Shown piece after piece: positions 36,225-46,931 of a DNA stretch of 64,000 nt (within the stretch, counting starts at the first letter, position 1; each line of letters begins with the position of its first letter). Both the position numbers and the translations under genes were made by a program. Origin of the DNA: Pleodorina starrii (Eukaryota; Chlorophyta; Chlorophyceae; Chlamydomonadales; Volvocaceae); the NCBI GenBank assembly GCA_030267565.1, contig BRXU01000017.1, positions 2,450,501 to 2,514,500 on the forward strand. The letters are read 5' to 3'. The notes beneath the pieces were generated by a model. The model saw nothing but the letters and a program-made list of their open reading frames with translations. It did no database searches and was not told the origin of the DNA.

Positions 36225-37535
36225 TCCATTCCTCCCCGCCCAGCCTTCCTCCCCGCCCAGCCTTCTGCCCCGTGCTTTCCCACCTGTACTGGACGCATCT
36301 TGCTAGTATAGACCCATGGATATGGCGTGCGCGCGAAAAGGGGCCTGGATGCAAACACAGGAGGCTCGGATGTGTCTCCCCCATCCCCAGCCTTGTTGCT
36401 GCCGCAGCGGCCGCCCACGGTACGTTTCCCCCCATTCCTCCCCGCCCAGCCTTCTGCCCCGTGCTTTCCCACCTGTACTGGACGCATCTTGCTAGTATAG
36501 ACCCATGGATATGGCGTGCGCGCGAAAAGGGGCCTGGATGCAAACACAGGAGGCTCGGATGTGTCTCCCCCATCCCCAGCCTTGTTGCTGCCGCAGCGGC
36601 CGCCCACGGTACGTTTCCCCCCATTCCTCCCCGCCCAGCCTTCTGCCCCGTGCTTTCCCACCTGTACTGGACGCATCTTGCTAGTATAGACCCATGGATA
36701 TGGCGTGCGCGCGAAAAGGGGCCTGGATGCAAACACAGGAGGCTCGGATGTGTCTCCCCCATCCCCAGCCTTGTTGCTGCCGCAGCGGCCGCCCACGGTA
36801 CGTTTCCCCCCATTCCTCCCCGCCCAGCCTTCTGCCCCGTGCTTTCCCACCTGTACTGGACGCATCTTGCTAGTATAGACCCATGGATATGGCGTGCGCG
36901 CGAAAAGGGGACTGGATGTAAACACAGGAAGCTCGGACGTGTCTCCCCCATCCCCAGCCTTGTTGCTGCAGCAGCGGCCGCGCACGGTACGTTTCCCCCC
37001 ATTCCTCCCCGCCCAGCCTTCTGCCCCGTGCTTTCCCACCTGTACTGGACGCATCTTGCTAGTATAGACCCATGGATATGGCGTGCGCGCGAAAAGGGGC
37101 CTGGATGCAAACACAGGAGGCTCGGATGTGTCTCCCCCATCCCCAGCCTTGTTGCTGCCGCAGCGGCCGCGCACGGTACGTTTCCCCCCATTCCTCCCCG
37201 CCCAGCCTTCTGCCCCGTGCTTTCCCACCTGTACTGGACGCATCTTGCTAGTATAGACCCATGGATATGGCGTGCGCGCGAAAAGGGGCCTGGATGCAAA
37301 CACAGGAGGCTCGGATGTGTCTCCCCCATCCCCAGCCTTGTTGCTGCCGCAGCGGCCGCCCACGGTACGTTTCCCCCCATTCCTCCCCGCCTAGCCTTCT
37401 GCCCCGTGCTTTCCCACCTGTACTGGACGCATCTTGTTAATATGGACCCATGGATATGGCGTGCGCGCGAAAAGGGGCCTGGATGCAAACACAGGAGGCT
37501 CGGATGTGTCTCCCCCATCCCCAGCCTTGTTGCTG
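36225..37535. repeat. 189-bp minisatellite, seven units
   Basis: The marker 'ggacgcatcttgctagtata' (last unit: ggacgcatcttgttaatatg) starts at 36291, 36480, 36669, 36858, 37047, 37236 and 37425, exactly 189 bp apart each time. The units are nearly identical; the fourth and the last differ most. Because 189 is a multiple of three, frames stay open through the array on both strands (561 codons plus, 499 codons minus), which alone does not show coding. Confidence 0.97.
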
Positions 37536-38480
37536 CGGTACCGGACGGCACCACCTCTCAGACCGCCGTCGCTCTCCTTCCTTTCCAACATCCGGTCGTC
37601 GGCCGGATCCCACCCGTCCGCCGCTCTGCTCCGCCTTCGCTGCTAGAGCCTTCGTGCACCAACCCCGCATCCCCCGCCTCGCCCTGGCGCTGTCCTTCTT
37701 CCCCCACCTGCAACAGCCAGCCGTAATGGGTCCGCTCACGATAAAGTTCTACAGCCCCGCCGTGGCCGTTACGGCACCAGTTCACTTTTCGCGCCGAGCA
37801 CTTTCCCTTCCCCGCCATCCTCCGCCTTCCTATCCTCCCCGCCCCGCGCCTTCTCTACCCCCTCCCCGGACCTCTCCATCGTAGCTCTGCCCTGCTGACG
37901 AACCCCCCCTTTTGTTCACCGGCTGTCTGCCCGCCTCCCGTTACTGCCCCAGTCCACTCGTGTCCCCCCGGTCCAGCTGCTGGCCCACGCGCACCCCCAG
38001 CCACTCCGCCACGAGGCGGGCCGGGGTGTCATGGCTGAGCATGGAAGCCCCGGCATCCCCGGCGCGACAGCGCGTCCGCGCGGTGCTGGTGCGCCATCAC
38101 CGCCTGCCTGACCGCCGCTGGCGTCACGGTCGTAACTCCCAACCCCCGCAACTCCTGCATGAAGTCGAAGCTCACCAGGTCTGCCGCCTCGCCGTCCAGC
38201 TCTCCCCCGCCGCGCCGGCCCCCGCCTCACTCTCCGTCGCCTCGCGCGAATGCAAACCCACGTCCGCAGCCCCCTCTCCTCCCTCCGTGGCCTCCATAGG
38301 CGCCGCCGCGTCGAACGGCGGCGTTGCCGCCGCCCGCCCGCACACAAAGAAGTACTATCGTCTAGCCCATCATAGGCCTAGTTCAACAATTACTGGCCAC
38401 GGAGAAACGGACACGTGCCACCATGCCCTAACGCTTCTCTAGTACCTACGGTCTTATTGTACCTGGGTGACCCGCCCGGG
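37536..38480. other. Region downstream of HMG-box frame, no gene seen
   Basis: CT-rich plus strand without a convincing frame. The part near 38480 should contain the 3' UTR of the HMG-box reading frame. Confidence 0.4.
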
Positions 38481-39212
38481 CTAGTCGATCTGCTGAGCTC
38501 TCTCCCGCACCAACGCCTCGTGGCGCTTCTCGTAAACCGCCCTCTGCTCCAAAGAAAGCTCCCTCCACATCCGCCCCAGCACCACGCTGGATTCGCGCCC
38601 ATTTGCCCACGGCTTAGTGCCATTCGTCTCCTTGGCTAGCATGCGTTTCTCAGCGCAGAAAAGCATGAAAGCGTTCGGGGGCTGCTTCGCCTTTCCAGGC
38701 GCGACATGCCCATCTTTGCCGCGTTGCCGCTCCATCAGCACACCCGCTGCCGCCGCCGTCGCGCCTGCTTGCTGTGCAGCCGTGCTGCTGCCACCGCCGC
38801 CGCCGCCCACCGTCTTCCTCCCTCCTCCACCGTCGCTGCTGCCGCTGCCACCGACACTGCTTCCGCCAACAGCAGCTGTCCTCGCCAGCTCTGCTAAGAA
38901 CCTGGCCGCGTCCCACAAGTGGGGTACATCGCCTGCAGGTGCTCTTGGCGCAGTCGCACTCACACCGGCGCCCATACTTGCCGCCGCGGCCATCATGACG
39001 GCAGCGTACTGGTGAAGGCCATCTCCGGATTCTTGGTGCCCAGCATGTGGTGCTGCCCCACCACGGGGGAGCTCCACAGCCGCCGTTGGGGCCACAGCCG
39101 CGCCGGCGGCCCCAGCAGCGAGTGGTGCCATCCCGCCCCCGCCCTCACCGTCCTGAAGGGCCGTTGCTCCAGCTTCCGGGGCTGGGCTGCCAGCCACGGG
39201 TGCGCCCCCCAC
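38481..39212 (-). CDS. HMG-box reading frame next to recombinase gene
   Basis: An open frame of 243 codons ends in TAG at 38481-38483. The N-terminal two thirds are Ala/Gly-rich low complexity. The C-terminus is a clear HMG box: APGKAKQPPNAFMLFCAEKR, then ...NGRESSVVLGRMWRELSLEQRAVYEKRHEALVRER. It keeps the 'PPNAFMLF' helix 1 start and the 'LGRMWRELS' helix 2 pattern typical of DNA-bending HMG domains. It overlaps the last 68 bases of the recombinase frame in another phase. It is therefore either a further exon reached by splicing (a good donor GTGAGG sits at the recombinase stop, 39146) or a separate gene. I could not find a phase-consistent acceptor with a good pyrimidine tract. Confidence 0.65.
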   Translation of the reverse strand: MGGAPVAGSPAPEAGATALQDGEGGGGMAPLAAGAAGAAVAPTAAVELPRGGAAPHAGHQESGDGLHQYAAVMMAAAASMGAGVSATAPRAPAGDVPHLWDAARFLAELARTAAVGGSSVGGSGSSDGGGGRKTVGGGGGGSSTAAQQAGATAAAAGVLMERQRGKDGHVAPGKAKQPPNAFMLFCAEKRMLAKETNGTKPWANGRESSVVLGRMWRELSLEQRAVYEKRHEALVRERAQQID

Positions 39213-42200
39213 CGGAGCGCCTTTGCCACCCGGAGCTGCCCTCCTTGTCGGTTTGGGCCGTTTTGGAGATGAGGTTAATGACCTCCATCACCTCAGACCA
39301 GCGCTGGCGGAAACCCGAACGCCATGTGCTGCCGTAATCCGACTCCATCTGCTGTAACGCTGGCCACCCGTCGGCTTGACGACCGTGCACGTACATGTCA
39401 TACACCTCAGAAGGCGTATGCAATTTAGGCCACGGCCTGGCTCCGATCGGCACATGCTGAAGCCCCGGAACCTGCTCCCGCTGGCCGGCCTTCTTCTGGT
39501 CGTGCCTCCCCTGATCTCCAGGCGGCGCCTGTGGCTGTACGAGCTGCACCGAAGCGTACTGCTGTGAAGTTGGCCCAGATGCCAGAGGTATGGGTGCGTA
39601 CTGCTGCTGCGGCGGCAGGATAAGACCTTGCACACTGTACGGCGCCTGCTGCAGGGAAGATGCCGGCGGCTGCGGCACCACGCTTGCGCCTCCACCCCAC
39701 GGTCCAAGCCCGGGCTGGCCCAGCGATGGCCACTGCTGCTGCTGCTGCTGCACCGCGCCTGCGCCTCCACCCCACGGCCCCAGCTCGGGCTGGCCCAGCG
39801 ATGGCCAATGCTGCAGCAGCTGCGCCGCGCCTCCACCCAACGGCCCCGGACCACGCTGGACCGGCGATGGCTGCTGCAGCTGCTCCCTGCCCGCGCCTGC
39901 GCCCAACGGCCACAGCTGCTGCTGCTGCGCCGCGCCTCCACCCAACGGCCCCGGACCACGCTGGACCGGCGATGGCTGCTGCAGCTGCTCCCTGCCCGCG
40001 CATGCGCCCAACAGCCACAGCTGCTGCTGCTGCGCCGCGCCTGCGCCTCCACCCAACGGCCCCGGACCACGCTGGACCGGCGATGGCTGCTGCAGCTGCT
40101 CCCTGCCCGCGCCTGCGCCCAACGGCCACAGCTGCTGCTGCTGCGCCGCGCCTGCGCCTCCACCCAACGGCCCCGGACCACGCTGGACCGGCGATGGCTG
40201 CTGCAGCTGCTCCCTGCCCGCGCCTGCGCCTCCACCCAACGGCCCCGGACCGCGCTGGCCCAGCGATGGCTGCGGCAGCTGCTGCTGCTGCGGCGCCACG
40301 CCTGCGCCTCCACCCAACAGCCCCGGACCGCGCTGGACCGCCGATGGCTGCTGCAGCTGCTGCTGCGGCGCCGCGCCTGCACCCAACGGCCACTGCTGCT
40401 GCTGCTGCGCCGCGCCTGCGCCTCCACCCAACGGCCCCGGACCGCGCTGGACCGGCGATGGCTGCTGCAGCTGCTGCTGCGGCGCCGCGCCTGCACCCAA
40501 CGGCCACTGCTGCAGCTGGCCCAGCGAAGGCTGCTGCTGCTGCGGCGCCGCGCCTGCTCCCAACGGCCCAAGACCGTGCTGGACCGGCCATGGCTGCCAC
40601 TGCGTAGCCGCGCTTGCGCCTTGACCCAAGGGCCCAAGCCCACACTGGCCATACGGCGGGTGCTCCTCCTGTTGCTGTTGGCCTAGCAATGGCTGCTGCT
40701 GCGGCGGTTGGAGCATCTGCTGTTGGGCCAACGCTAGCGGTAGTGTGCCCAACTGGCGCGTGAGTCCCCACAGCATGTCCAGCACAACAGGTGGCTTAGT
40801 CGCAGCAATCGCCTGCAGGGCAAAGGCAAGGGAGAAGATTATCGCAGATCCTCACCCCCAAGACGAAGCAAGTTACAAACTTACGCCATTGGCCATCGCC
40901 TGGACGTAGGCCCTGCGAACGGCGCACCACGACGACACCTGGTGAAGCCGCAGCACCAGGGGGTTGCCGGGTGCGGTTTCGGCGAGCTCCAGGCAGTCTT
41001 GTACAGCACACGCGCCGAAGAATTCCAGGGCCTCCACGTTGTAGGGCACGGACAGCCGGGCACCCCTTCCCGAGCTCTTGACCTGTGCGGCCTGTGTCCG
41101 CAGATCTGGTAGAAATGAGAAGAGCGCCAACTTGCACTCCTCCACCACGAAGTCTGGTATAGTAACAGCGAAGCGTGGTGCCCAGTGAGCTGTCGCGAGC
41201 TGGTCCGGGCCAGAGCACGGGAAACCGTGGAGAGACAGCAAAGCGGATGGCGGCTGCTGGCAGAGGTAGGACACCACCGCCGGATCGCGATTCCAGCGCC
41301 CGATGCGCTTGATAGCGTCCAATCCGTGTCTGTAGGTTGGCACCAGAGGCAATAAGCAGGGCCGTAATGTCAAGAGGGGTCGGGTCGGTTGTTCCAAGCA
41401 AACCCAAATAGCACTGTCAACACGCTGTGCCCCCCCAAGACGCCCCGACAAGACGAGGCACTGACCCGTTTTCTGAATCCGACAGTGAGGTTTGAGGAAT
41501 TGGGGTAGCTCGACTTACCCCATCTTGTCGAGAACCCGCGCTGCTGCCACACGTGGTGCGTGGGTCTTCTTGCTGGTCGCCAAGTTGACCATCGCGAAGA
41601 GGACTGTTATGAGGCTAAGCAGCATAGTGTACGCCATGGCTTTGCACCGATCCACTGCCGAAGCCAACAGCACGACGGCTTCCCTGCAGTGCGGTTGACA
41701 CCAAAGGTTCCGTAGAGGTTAAGCTGACATCTGTCCGAAGCAGGATTTCCTACCCAATTCAGCTTACCACTGGGCCTGGTTGGTCGGGTCAGGGTACTTC
41801 TCTCCGTTCATCGTAAAACGCACGTAGATGTACTCCGCCAGGGCACGGACAGGGCACAGGATGGCCGTCGCGCCCCGCATAATAGTCGAATATGCAGGGC
41901 GCCCGTTCTGCAAGGAGGGAAAACCACCGGGGGAGTCAGGGCACACGGACCCCTGCACGCACACAAATGCAAGGCATACGTTACCTCCTGTGTCTTGCCG
42001 CCGTAAAGGACGAAGTTGACCGAGTACGCCGGGCAGGGCCCGACACCGGGGAGTAGGGCCGGTCGGCTGATGTCGCACAAGTGCAGGAGTCTGATGTCAC
42101 TCCCACGCGCGACACAGAAGTGCAGCAGCATGAAGCAAAGCTGGGCCAAAGCGAGCATCTCGAGCCCCCAGCTACGCCCTTGCGCCTTAATGCTGTCCAG

Positions 42201-43368
42201 CGCTGTCTGGCCGTTGGCTGTGGCGCGTGCGATCTTCTCAAATCCATCCTGGTCGTACGTATCAGCCCCAGTGTTGGCCATGGAGTCCCCTTCCGGCCTG
42301 CATGGCAACGGGCCAGACACAGGTGTGATCGCATGTGCATGGCGTGGTGATCGTCGCCAGTGTTCCCAATCCCAAGTGTACCTCTCTCCGTTCGACGGCA
42401 GCTTGGAGACCGCCACCTGGAACTCCGCGTTGAGGATGGGCTGGTCCGCCATTTTCGGATCGTTGCAGGGTATCCGCACCCGGTTGGTCTTGTCCAGGTT
42501 TGAGAGCATGGCCTTGGCGACTTTCAGGGAAGAGCGGCCATTCTGCATGACGACGGCATGAGGAACGATGGGAGGATCGAAACGGCACAATGGTGTCCGT
42601 AGTCGCTTTGCCCAACACGTTCCAGTCCTATCCCCGTCTGCTCACCCCCCAACGAACCTTACCTTCAGATTGGTGCGGTACCAACTCAGGAACAGACCAC
42701 CGACGTCCGCCAGCTCGTTGCCGACCAGTTCGTGCGCGCCCTTGGTGATGTCAGGGCGACTGTTCAGGAACGTCTGCAGCAATGACAAAGCAGGGGAAAG
42801 CGTAGGTTTAGGGGGTGGGGATGGGGGCGGGGGCAGGGCGGGGTGGCAAGGAAGGTGGGAGGCCCGTGTCCACACGGCACGATGGCCCCCATCATGGTTT
42901 AACTCCCTGCATCACCTGCAAGTGGTTCAGCTGCGTCTTGTACGCTTTGACCGTGTTTTTCTTCCGGGAACCCGCGAGGTCTCCAGCAAGCTTCGCCCGC
43001 ATTGCAGGGGTGTATAGCAGCCGGTTCTTCGCTCCCCTTGGCTTCCGACGCGCTTTCTTGGGACGTCCACTGCAGGGAAAGGTTATAAAGCTGGCTGGGA
43101 GTTTGCTTCCAAATTTGCATCCAAACGAACGTGCGTACCGGCCGCGCTGCCGGCCGCGCTGCCGCGCTCCATCCTCCTCCTCCTCCTCCTCCGAGCTCGA
43201 TCCTGAGGTGGACGTTTCTGACATGTCCACATCATCATCGTCCATATCCACACCATCCGCAATGGCCATATCCTCCGCAGTGGCATCATCGTATTGTCTC
43301 TCCAAGTCGCGCACAGCTGTTGCCGCCATAAGTCTCAGAACGACCTTTAGAAATACGTCATTGTTCAA
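39145..43368 (-). CDS. Crypton/Ndc10-type tyrosine recombinase with GCR1_C-like domain
   Basis: Predicted DNA integrase of a Crypton transposon or a domesticated derivative. Exons, all GT-AG with matching phases: 43139-43368, 42916-43069, 42663-42773, 42382-42542, 41985-42297, 41768-41907, 41519-41683, 40885-41329 and 39145-40812; about 1,128 residues if the first ATG is right. Near residue 77 is an AT-hook-like GRPKKARRKPRG. The catalytic core holds Arg283 (VARGSDIR), Lys320 (YGGKTQE), the HxxR box His411-Ala-Pro-Arg414, Trp437 (GRW) and the nucleophile Tyr446 (VVSYLCQQPP). MRGATAILCPVRALAEYIYV matches the Ndc10_II/CryptonF pattern. A Gln/Gly/Pro repeat region (about 600-1000) follows, then a GCR1_C-like domain (about 1030-1095: LHTPSEVYDMYVHGRQADGW ... 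WRSGFRQRWSEV). Intact frames and complete catalytic residues suggest recent function. No terminal repeats are expected for Cryptons and none were seen. Confidence 0.8.
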
Positions 43369-43705
43369 GACGGGATTTTCGGAATGCGGTCAAGCAAAGT
43401 CCGCAACAAAGTCCGCACAGCTGTTGCCACCCTAACTTTCAAAAAGACCTTTGGAAATATGTAAGTATTCAAGACGGGATTTTCAGAATTCGGTTAAGCA
43501 GAGTAAAAGCAAGGGTGGACATGCGTTTTGCGCGCCTCTCTGGTACTTCTGGTACTTCGCGGCCCTGCAAGCGGGTACGGCGTCCGGTCAAGGTGCACGT
43601 CAGGGTGCTCGGCTCGCGCGTTTGCAAGATTTTTACATGTGCAGACGCGTGTGAATTTCAGCTATCGATTGGACTTTGATTGGAAAAAATAGGTGGCGCG
43701 TGCGC
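43369..43705. other. Spacer upstream of recombinase gene
   Basis: Contains a doubled segment: 'aagacgggattttc...gaat' at 43367-43385 recurs at 43470-43488, with adjoining similarity (agacctttggaaata). This could be promoter sequence or a Crypton edge. Confidence 0.35.
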
Positions 43706-45691
43706 TCAGACAACTCGGTATAACCGCCTCACACTGGGCGCCCCGTCCGAGCACGTCCCGCGCCCGTCCGGTACGGGGACGTGGCCCGTCCGTGGGGCCG
43801 GGTATAATTTTAGGTTGTCGCACGGACGGGAGAGTACCGCCGCGGCGGGTGGCCGGTCGCTCATACTGCGCACCCGTTTCCGCACCCACTGGGGCGTGTT
43901 CCAGGGGTGGGAGGGCTCCATGGGGGTGGCGGTTGCAGCCGGCATGCCAAGAGTCCGACGGAGGCGTTCGGCGTGGGTTCGACCAGTTGCGTTGCTGATT
44001 AAGAGAAGAGTGAGGCCCATCGGGTAGGGTTGGGGGGTATCTTCAAGGGTTTCGCTGTACAGACTGGCTGTGCCCGTGAACGCGTCGATTCTGCCGATCA
44101 TAGTGACCAGCGGGTGGGTGAGGTAACGGGTATATGGCGCCGTTCGAGCCGTGGGCAGCAGGAGGAGGGTGGCGGTGGGTGTGCTCTCAGACCGTACTGT
44201 CTCGGCCCATCCCAAGGCCCATCTTAGGGCGTGATGCCCCTCCTCCGGCGTAGGCTCGGGGTGGGCGATGGAGAGGCCTGTGAATGGCTGCGTATATGCA
44301 TCGTGGTTCGCCCCAAAGAGCTGGTCCTCTGAAAAGCGTGAATAGTATGTATCTACGCAGTCGGCTACATTGAGGGGGGATGCAAAGCGTTCGGTTGTGG
44401 CGCCGAGCGCGGTCGTGAGGCGCTTCATAAGTGCTTCGGGCAGCCGGCGCTCGTTTGCCGCTTTGACGGGTTGCAGTTTGGTGCCCCCGCCGTTCCGGTA
44501 CCGCAGGAGGAGGCGTGCGACGTCTTCCGCAAAGCCACCCCTGGCGGCGACTCGGGCATGGTCTTCCGGGCGGTTCTGCTGCGCGTCTTGGTACCTGTAC
44601 CACAGGCTGCGGAGACGACAGACGGAGATTTGGCCTACACAGTTACCTTGGGGGCCGTAGACGAGGGCCAGTCCGATGGTCTGCAGTCCTTCAGGTATGT
44701 CCCCGTCACCCTCCCAGGGTGTTCCGCAGAGGGGGCCGTTGTGTTTGCCGATCTGGATAGTGTAACGCCCTGTGGGGTAGATGTCCTTGTCCGGGTTTCC
44801 CGGTTGGACGTTGATTTCGACAAACTGTCTGAGAAGGCGCTGCCCTCGGGTCGTGTTTAGGCATTCGGTTTCCCATCGACCTTGTTGTTGCCTTTCCGTC
44901 AGGTGCTTGTCGCGTGTCTCCGCCGCGCGCCCCGGGTCGTGTCCGGCTTCCTGAGCGCGTCGATCCCGGAATGCATTGAGCAGTTCGATCCAGTTATCTT
45001 GTTGGGCCAGACGCGTGCCCTCGTCTTCAGTGGGCGCCCAGTCCACTTCGACTAGGCCCACCTGCGGTGGTGTGCCGTTGGAAGGCGCATGGGGGTGTAC
45101 CGCCTGGGGGTGGTATCCGTTGGCAGCGTAGAGGGCGAGGGCTCCTTTGGTTACTGCCGTGCGTTCCCAGTCGACCAGGTAGTAGGTGCGGTGGGTGCCT
45201 TGGCTCGGTGGGTGGATTGTGCGCTGCTTCTTTGGGGTCGGTTTGTCGACGGCGACCCGTTTACGTATTTCTGCGTTGATGCACGCCACCCTTTCCTGGT
45301 CTCCGAAGAGGAATTGCGTGATACTGATTCCATACCGCGCCGGGACCTCCGCAGGCCATGGTTCCTCGCCCAGCAGCATCTGGAGGAGCCGTTCGGCGGA
45401 GCCGACCCTGGTTAGCAGGCCCTTGTGGTGCGGGTGGCGTAGGAGCTCTTCGCAATGTTGGATGGTGAGTGGGGTGTGTCGGGGGTTCCAGCCGATGGCG
45501 TCGGTGTCCACGATGCCCGTTACCGGCTTGAGGTTTTGACGCAAAAGGTATGCTTTGAGGCGGTCACGGTCGGTTAGCCGCCGTGGCTGGTGTTGCCGGG
45601 CGTGACATCTAGGCGTCGAGCGTCGTGTGGTGGGATCTGCCGTCGCGCCCCCGGGCGGCGTCGGTTGGGTCGCCTCGTTGGCGATTATCAC
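43706..45691 (-). CDS. PCIF1-like methyltransferase-domain ORF, probably retroelement-derived
   Basis: A single open frame of 661 codons, intronless among intron-rich genes. Residues about 440-580 resemble the PCIF1 cap-specific adenosine methyltransferase fold. ERFASPLNVADCVDTYYSRF, then EDQLFGANHDAYTQPFTG, then SIAHPEPTPEEG line up with the family's 'FxSPLN', 'FGS/FGA' and 'NPPF' segments; TATLLLLPTARTAPYTRYL follows as the next strand. The catalytic NPPF-equivalent reads AHPE here, so methyl transfer is doubtful. I recall similar domains ahead of reverse transcriptases in plant and algal LINE-type elements; that would explain the lack of introns, but no reverse transcriptase is visible here. 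The C-terminal 40 residues look like read-through. Function unproven. Confidence 0.55.
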   Translation of the reverse strand: MIIANEATQPTPPGGATADPTTRRSTPRCHARQHQPRRLTDRDRLKAYLLRQNLKPVTGIVDTDAIGWNPRHTPLTIQHCEELLRHPHHKGLLTRVGSAERLLQMLLGEEPWPAEVPARYGISITQFLFGDQERVACINAEIRKRVAVDKPTPKKQRTIHPPSQGTHRTYYLVDWERTAVTKGALALYAANGYHPQAVHPHAPSNGTPPQVGLVEVDWAPTEDEGTRLAQQDNWIELLNAFRDRRAQEAGHDPGRAAETRDKHLTERQQQGRWETECLNTTRGQRLLRQFVEINVQPGNPDKDIYPTGRYTIQIGKHNGPLCGTPWEGDGDIPEGLQTIGLALVYGPQGNCVGQISVCRLRSLWYRYQDAQQNRPEDHARVAARGGFAEDVARLLLRYRNGGGTKLQPVKAANERRLPEALMKRLTTALGATTERFASPLNVADCVDTYYSRFSEDQLFGANHDAYTQPFTGLSIAHPEPTPEEGHHALRWALGWAETVRSESTPTATLLLLPTARTAPYTRYLTHPLVTMIGRIDAFTGTASLYSETLEDTPQPYPMGLTLLLISNATGRTHAERLRRTLGMPAATATPMEPSHPWNTPQWVRKRVRSMSDRPPAAAVLSRPCDNLKLYPAPRTGHVPVPDGRGTCSDGAPSVRRLYRVV

Positions 45692-46699
45692 GCCTGGGGG
45701 TGTGGGGGCTGTGCGGAGGGAATGACTGGGAATGTGAATTAGTAAACAAAGTGGTGCGAATTCAATTGGGAAGTAAGTGTAACGCTGGTTTCATCATTTG
45801 GTTGCATCTGAAAAGCAGTACAATTATATAAAGTAGTATAGCACTTGGAATCGACGATTACAAGGGGGACCGGTTTTCACACCGGTCGCTAGCCGTACAG
45901 GCTAGACAGACTGGACATACACCCGCCCACCTGTATGTATGTACGTATGCAAATCTCAAGGATTCCACTATTCCCGCCTCCGCCAGCAGCCACGCACGCA
46001 CTACTACTCCCACTCTTATCACTCCAATCAGTCTGTCATCATTTCCGTCTGCCGTCGCCGCTTGTTCGTTCGTTCGTCTGTTCGTTCGTTCGCTTAGCGG
46101 CGATGCGACGCCGTCCTCGAAGAAGCAGCCAGAAGACAGCGGGCGGGTGTATGTGCGGCTCCAGCGGGGCGGGATGGATGCGGTTAGATAGACACCACAC
46201 AGCACAAGCAACAGAAATGCGCCCACCATCGGTAGGTGTGCGTGTACTGATGGCTGGCGATCCTCAGGCAGGGCGGTGGGTCCGTCCACCCAACTCTCTT
46301 ACAATAATAAAATCTCTAGTAACGATCCGTATATCTACTTTATTTTGATATACGTACTTTATTTTGATATATGTACGTAAACAACTCAAGCAACGTCAAC
46401 TATTCAATCCTCGCTCCTTGCCGGTAAGCTCCTTACTTTTACCGTAAGCCATCCATCCGCAAACAAGCAGGCCGCCGCCGGCGAAATGGCACATAGCTAG
46501 CTAGCGGCCACCAACACGTACGTAATGCTGACGCGGCGGCTGCGCCGCCAGCAGCAGTGCTAGCGCCGGACGGCCACCGACCGCGCTGCACCGCGTCCTG
46601 TCGTCGGTTTTCGCCCCTGCAGCCTGCATTCATTCGTACAGCCGCCGCGGCCGCAATCTATCGCCGCCGCCGCCGTCGCCGCCGCCGCCGTCGGGCCCC
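45692..46699. other. Region downstream of fumarase, no gene seen
   Basis: Expected to contain the fumarase 3' UTR. A TGTAA on the minus strand (near 46302) could be a green-algal-type polyadenylation signal, but it lies about 400 bases past the stop. The duplicated AT-rich 'actttattttgatatacgt' segments near 46336-46375 form a short tandem repeat. Confidence 0.4.
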
Positions 46700-46899
46700 T
46701 TACTTGCTACCACCGCCGACCCCGCCGCCGCCGCCGCCAATCCTCGCCGCCAGATCGTACGGGGCCAGCATCTTGTCCGGCTGTACGACACGGTCAAACT
46801 CTTCTCCGCTGACCAGGCCCAGCGCCAGCGCCGCCTCGCGCAACGTGGTTCCCTCGCTGTGGGCCTTCTTCGCGACCCGGGCCGCCGCGTCGTAGCCTG

Positions 46900-46931
<32 letters not shown>

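Noticed and set aside
36225..37535. CRISPR-like array
   Set aside because: Units are contiguous 189-bp repeats without short repeats and unique spacers, in a eukaryotic context.
36041..37726. 561-codon plus-strand frame and 499-codon minus-strand frame across the 189-bp array
   Set aside because: The period is a multiple of three, so any frame open in one unit stays open in all; there is no start context, domain or flanking exon.
39590..40686. Three long plus-strand frames (Cys/Gly-, Leu- and Ala/Pro-rich)
   Set aside because: They are the antisense of the repetitive Gln/Gly coding exon of the recombinase; composition follows the GC repeat.
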